Origin: Deltaproteobacteria bacterium
GTDB taxonomy: Bacteria; Desulfobacterota; Desulfobacteria; Desulfobacterales; ETH-SRB1
DNA length: 16,211 nt
Reading direction: 5' to 3'
Assembly: GCA_019309665.1 (NCBI GenBank)
Contig: JAFDFV010000149.1
Coordinates: forward strand, 1 to 16,211
The notes under the pieces are model-generated. The model did not search any database. It was given only the letters and a program-made list of their open reading frames with translations, and was not told the origin of the DNA. This document shows, one piece after another, positions 14,052-16,211 of this stretch. The translations under genes were made by a program, and so were the position numbers. The number at the start of each line of letters is the position of its first letter. Position 1 is the first letter of the stretch.

Positions 14052-16035
14052 TCAACTAAGCTCCAAATCCCAATTCCAGAGCCCGGGTCTTTTTTTCATC
14101 TTAACCCCTTTGGGCAAAGGTTCTATAATATGTATAAAAAGACTGTAACCGGCTCTTTTAAGCCTTTCCTTTTTATCGCGGAGATCCAACTCCCAATTTG
14201 GATATACCCAGAAGTCTGATTCGTATTTTTTTACCCAGGCTTGCTCTCCCTTTGGGCTGCTGAATAAATGCTCTGTTTTAACATCTTCCGCCAGAAAGCG
14301 TGAGATACTAAGAGGCCAGTTGCCGGATATTACAAACAATACCCAAAGGAAGAGGACTGTACTCCGGTAATTGCAAATAATCTTTTCGGCCCAACTCAGG
14401 GCTGACAATAACTCCAGTAAAGCCCAAATTTGCCAGGGAATCTATGGCCAGCGTATTTGTTATATTGCAAAATGGGCCTGCCCATAGATTTAAATTTTTT
14501 TGTTCCTTAAAAAAGGCCATCTGCCATGGAATATTCAGGACAAAATTACGGCCGCCTCTCTTTAATATAAATTCGATGGTCTTTTTATATTTTTCCTCAT
14601 GTTCAGGCCATATAATCGGCGGAAGCCACCACCAGATACCAGACGCAATGCCGCTATGAAGTTTTCCCTGAAATTCATCATGCAGCCAGATTCCAGACTG
14701 ATCATGGGATTTTTTCTTGTTCATTTTCCTGAATACATGAATTTCAAGCGCCCTCTGCTTTTTGTTATATCTCTTTGAAAGTCCGGCATTAAATGTCGAG
14801 GAATCAACTCCAACCTCTTGCGGTTTGGACAGCTTATCCTCAACTTTGGCCATCATCTCTCCAAGGGCCTTTTCCCGTCTGTCTATCAGGAAAACAGGAG
14901 CTTCTGAAGAAACATTTTTTCCTGAAGCCGGCTTAAGATAAAAGCGTCCCCTTTTAGGCACGTATTTGCCGACCCTGTTTACACTATGCCAATGATCATC
15001 TTCATATCCTATGCGCAGAATATCGCCAGGCAAAAGCTCCTCTATCGGAATAAAATAAGGTTTATTTTTATGGCCTTTTATTTTTCCTATATAAAGACCT
15101 GAAGCGGTTTGACCATTTGTATTTACTGGATTATATGGCCGTTGTGACAGAAAATTAAAATGTGTGCTTTCCCTGCCAAGAGCCCGCGATATCAATTGAA
15201 TAGCTGTTTTCTTCATTTGCGGATCGCTTCCATGATCTCTTAACATTTGATAGGCCTTGACTGTGTAATAAACATAATGTGGACCTTTTTTGCGACCTTC
15301 GATCTTCCAGACCTTCACTTCAGGGACAGGCAACAAAATCTTGACAAGCACATCAAGGCTTAAGTCCTGACACGAAAAAAATCTTTTTACGGTATTTTCC
15401 TGAGTATAAAACCTGCGGCATGGCTGAACACATCTGCCCCTGAGTCCGCTTTTGCCGCCCATATAACTGCTCCAGTAACACCTGCCCGAAACCCCATAAC
15501 AAAGAGCCCCATGTACAAACACTTCAAGACCAAGGCCGCTTGGGCAGGCCTTAGCCATAGCCTTAATTTCATCTATGCTCAGCTCCCTTGGAACAACTAC
15601 CAGGTTGACTCCGGGTTGTTTGCGGACAAGCTTTAAAGCCATTGGAAAGCTTATATTCGCAAGTGTAGATAAATGGATTTCTCCAGCAAAACCTGTTTGC
15701 CTGATTAACTCTATAAGCGACAGGTCCTGTATTATAAGGGCATCAGGTTTAGCAAATCTATCCAACTGTTCAAGAAGCCTTCCCGCAATATTAAGATCAT
15801 CCTGCTTTAACAACGAGTTAAATGCCACATAGACTTTCGTTCCCATGTCATGGGCAAGCTGAATAAGAGGGATTAGTTCTTCAATAGAAAAATTTTTTGC
15901 CTCCATTCTGGCGGATAATATTTTAAGACCGCAATATACAGCATCCGCCCCTGCTGCAAGAGCAGCTAAAAATGAGTCTTTATTTCCGGCTGGAGCTAAA
16001 ATACAGGGAACGTGTTTTTTATTTTTTTCTGTCAT
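14052..16035 (-). pseudogene. U32 family peptidase-like protein, frameshifted near its 3' end
   Basis: U32 proteins include RNA-hydroxylation factors (RlhA, TrhP) and collagenase-like proteins. The N-terminal barrel begins LAPAGNKDSFLAALAAGADAVY-like sequence. The signature EVFVHGALCYGVSGRC-WSSYMGG is followed by GLRGRCVQPCR and a later SCQDL, giving the cysteines that bind a metal or iron-sulphur centre in the family. From ATG 16035 the frame runs to PLPLGIV, then one extra A in the plus-strand AAA run at 14334-14336 shifts it to an early stop at 14308. In the next frame the sequence continues sensibly as VISGNWPLSISRFLAEDV to WNWDLELS, ending at 14052. Removing one base gives exactly 660 codons. 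A start at 16098 would add 21 residues and is less likely. The precise function is not assignable. Confidence 0.8.
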
Positions 16036-16211
16036 GAACTTAGCGACCTTTGGGCGGACATAAGTGCTTAAAATTAAGGTATTCTGATCTTCCCGCATAT
16101 CCTGTCAAAAAAAGAAAATTCCTACAACTATTATTTTTATGTTCTCATGCGGTTTTGCCGGATTCTGAATTCTAGGGCTATTGGTAGTAAAAAAATCGCA
16201 AAAGAAAATCA

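Noticed and set aside
1..16211. A hidden defence, toxin-antitoxin or mobile system
   Set aside because: Every substantial frame is either a recognisable housekeeping or motility gene or a shadow of one; no transposase, integrase, nuclease or toxin signature was seen.

Overview
The window looks like ordinary chromosome from a Gram-negative bacterium of the Desulfobacterota (former Deltaproteobacteria), probably close to the Desulfobacterales. This placement is inferred from gene neighbourhoods (yggT-divIVA-pilT; tilS-ftsH-folP-ybbR; grpE-dnaK), protein flavour and AT-leaning composition, not from a search. No phage, transposase, CRISPR array or defence system is visible. I found no convincing new biological system. 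The unusual content is broken core genes, dispersed repeat families, one repeat captured as a protein tail, and an RNA-rich grpE-dnaK upstream region.

Layout. 1-350 is non-coding. 351-4394 (+) holds yggT, a DivIVA-domain coiled-coil gene, pilT, an inverted-repeat intergenic element, a second PilT-family ATPase, and a zinc-ribbon/degenerate-receiver protein. This is a twitching motility and envelope block. 4391-10726 (-) is a housekeeping run transcribed tilS, ftsH, folP, ybbR, coaX (tRNA-Ile lysidine synthetase, membrane protease, dihydropteroate synthase, YbbR protein, type III pantothenate kinase). Repeat hairpins interrupt it after ftsH and after ybbR. The two blocks converge at 4391-4394, where both stop codons lie in one TTAA. 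10849-13907 (+) carries a large, Alu-domain-type SRP RNA with a well-placed promoter, then a structured leader, grpE and dnaK. 13908-14051 is repeat and hairpin sequence between convergent genes. 14052-16035 (-) is a U32-family peptidase-like gene split by a one-base insertion.

Two genes are damaged. ftsH has two internal deletions of about 103 and 106 nt; one removes the second region of homology with the arginine fingers, the other part of the AAA lid. The U32 gene has one extra base. Either may be real decay or an assembly or sequencing fault. Three intergenic repeat families recur: a GTTAACGGTT/AACCGTGAACC family, an AAAGTGCCTAAAGT hairpin family, and a TTTTGGTCATTTGA/TTCGAA family. The last has been read through to give tilS about 44 extra C-terminal codons.
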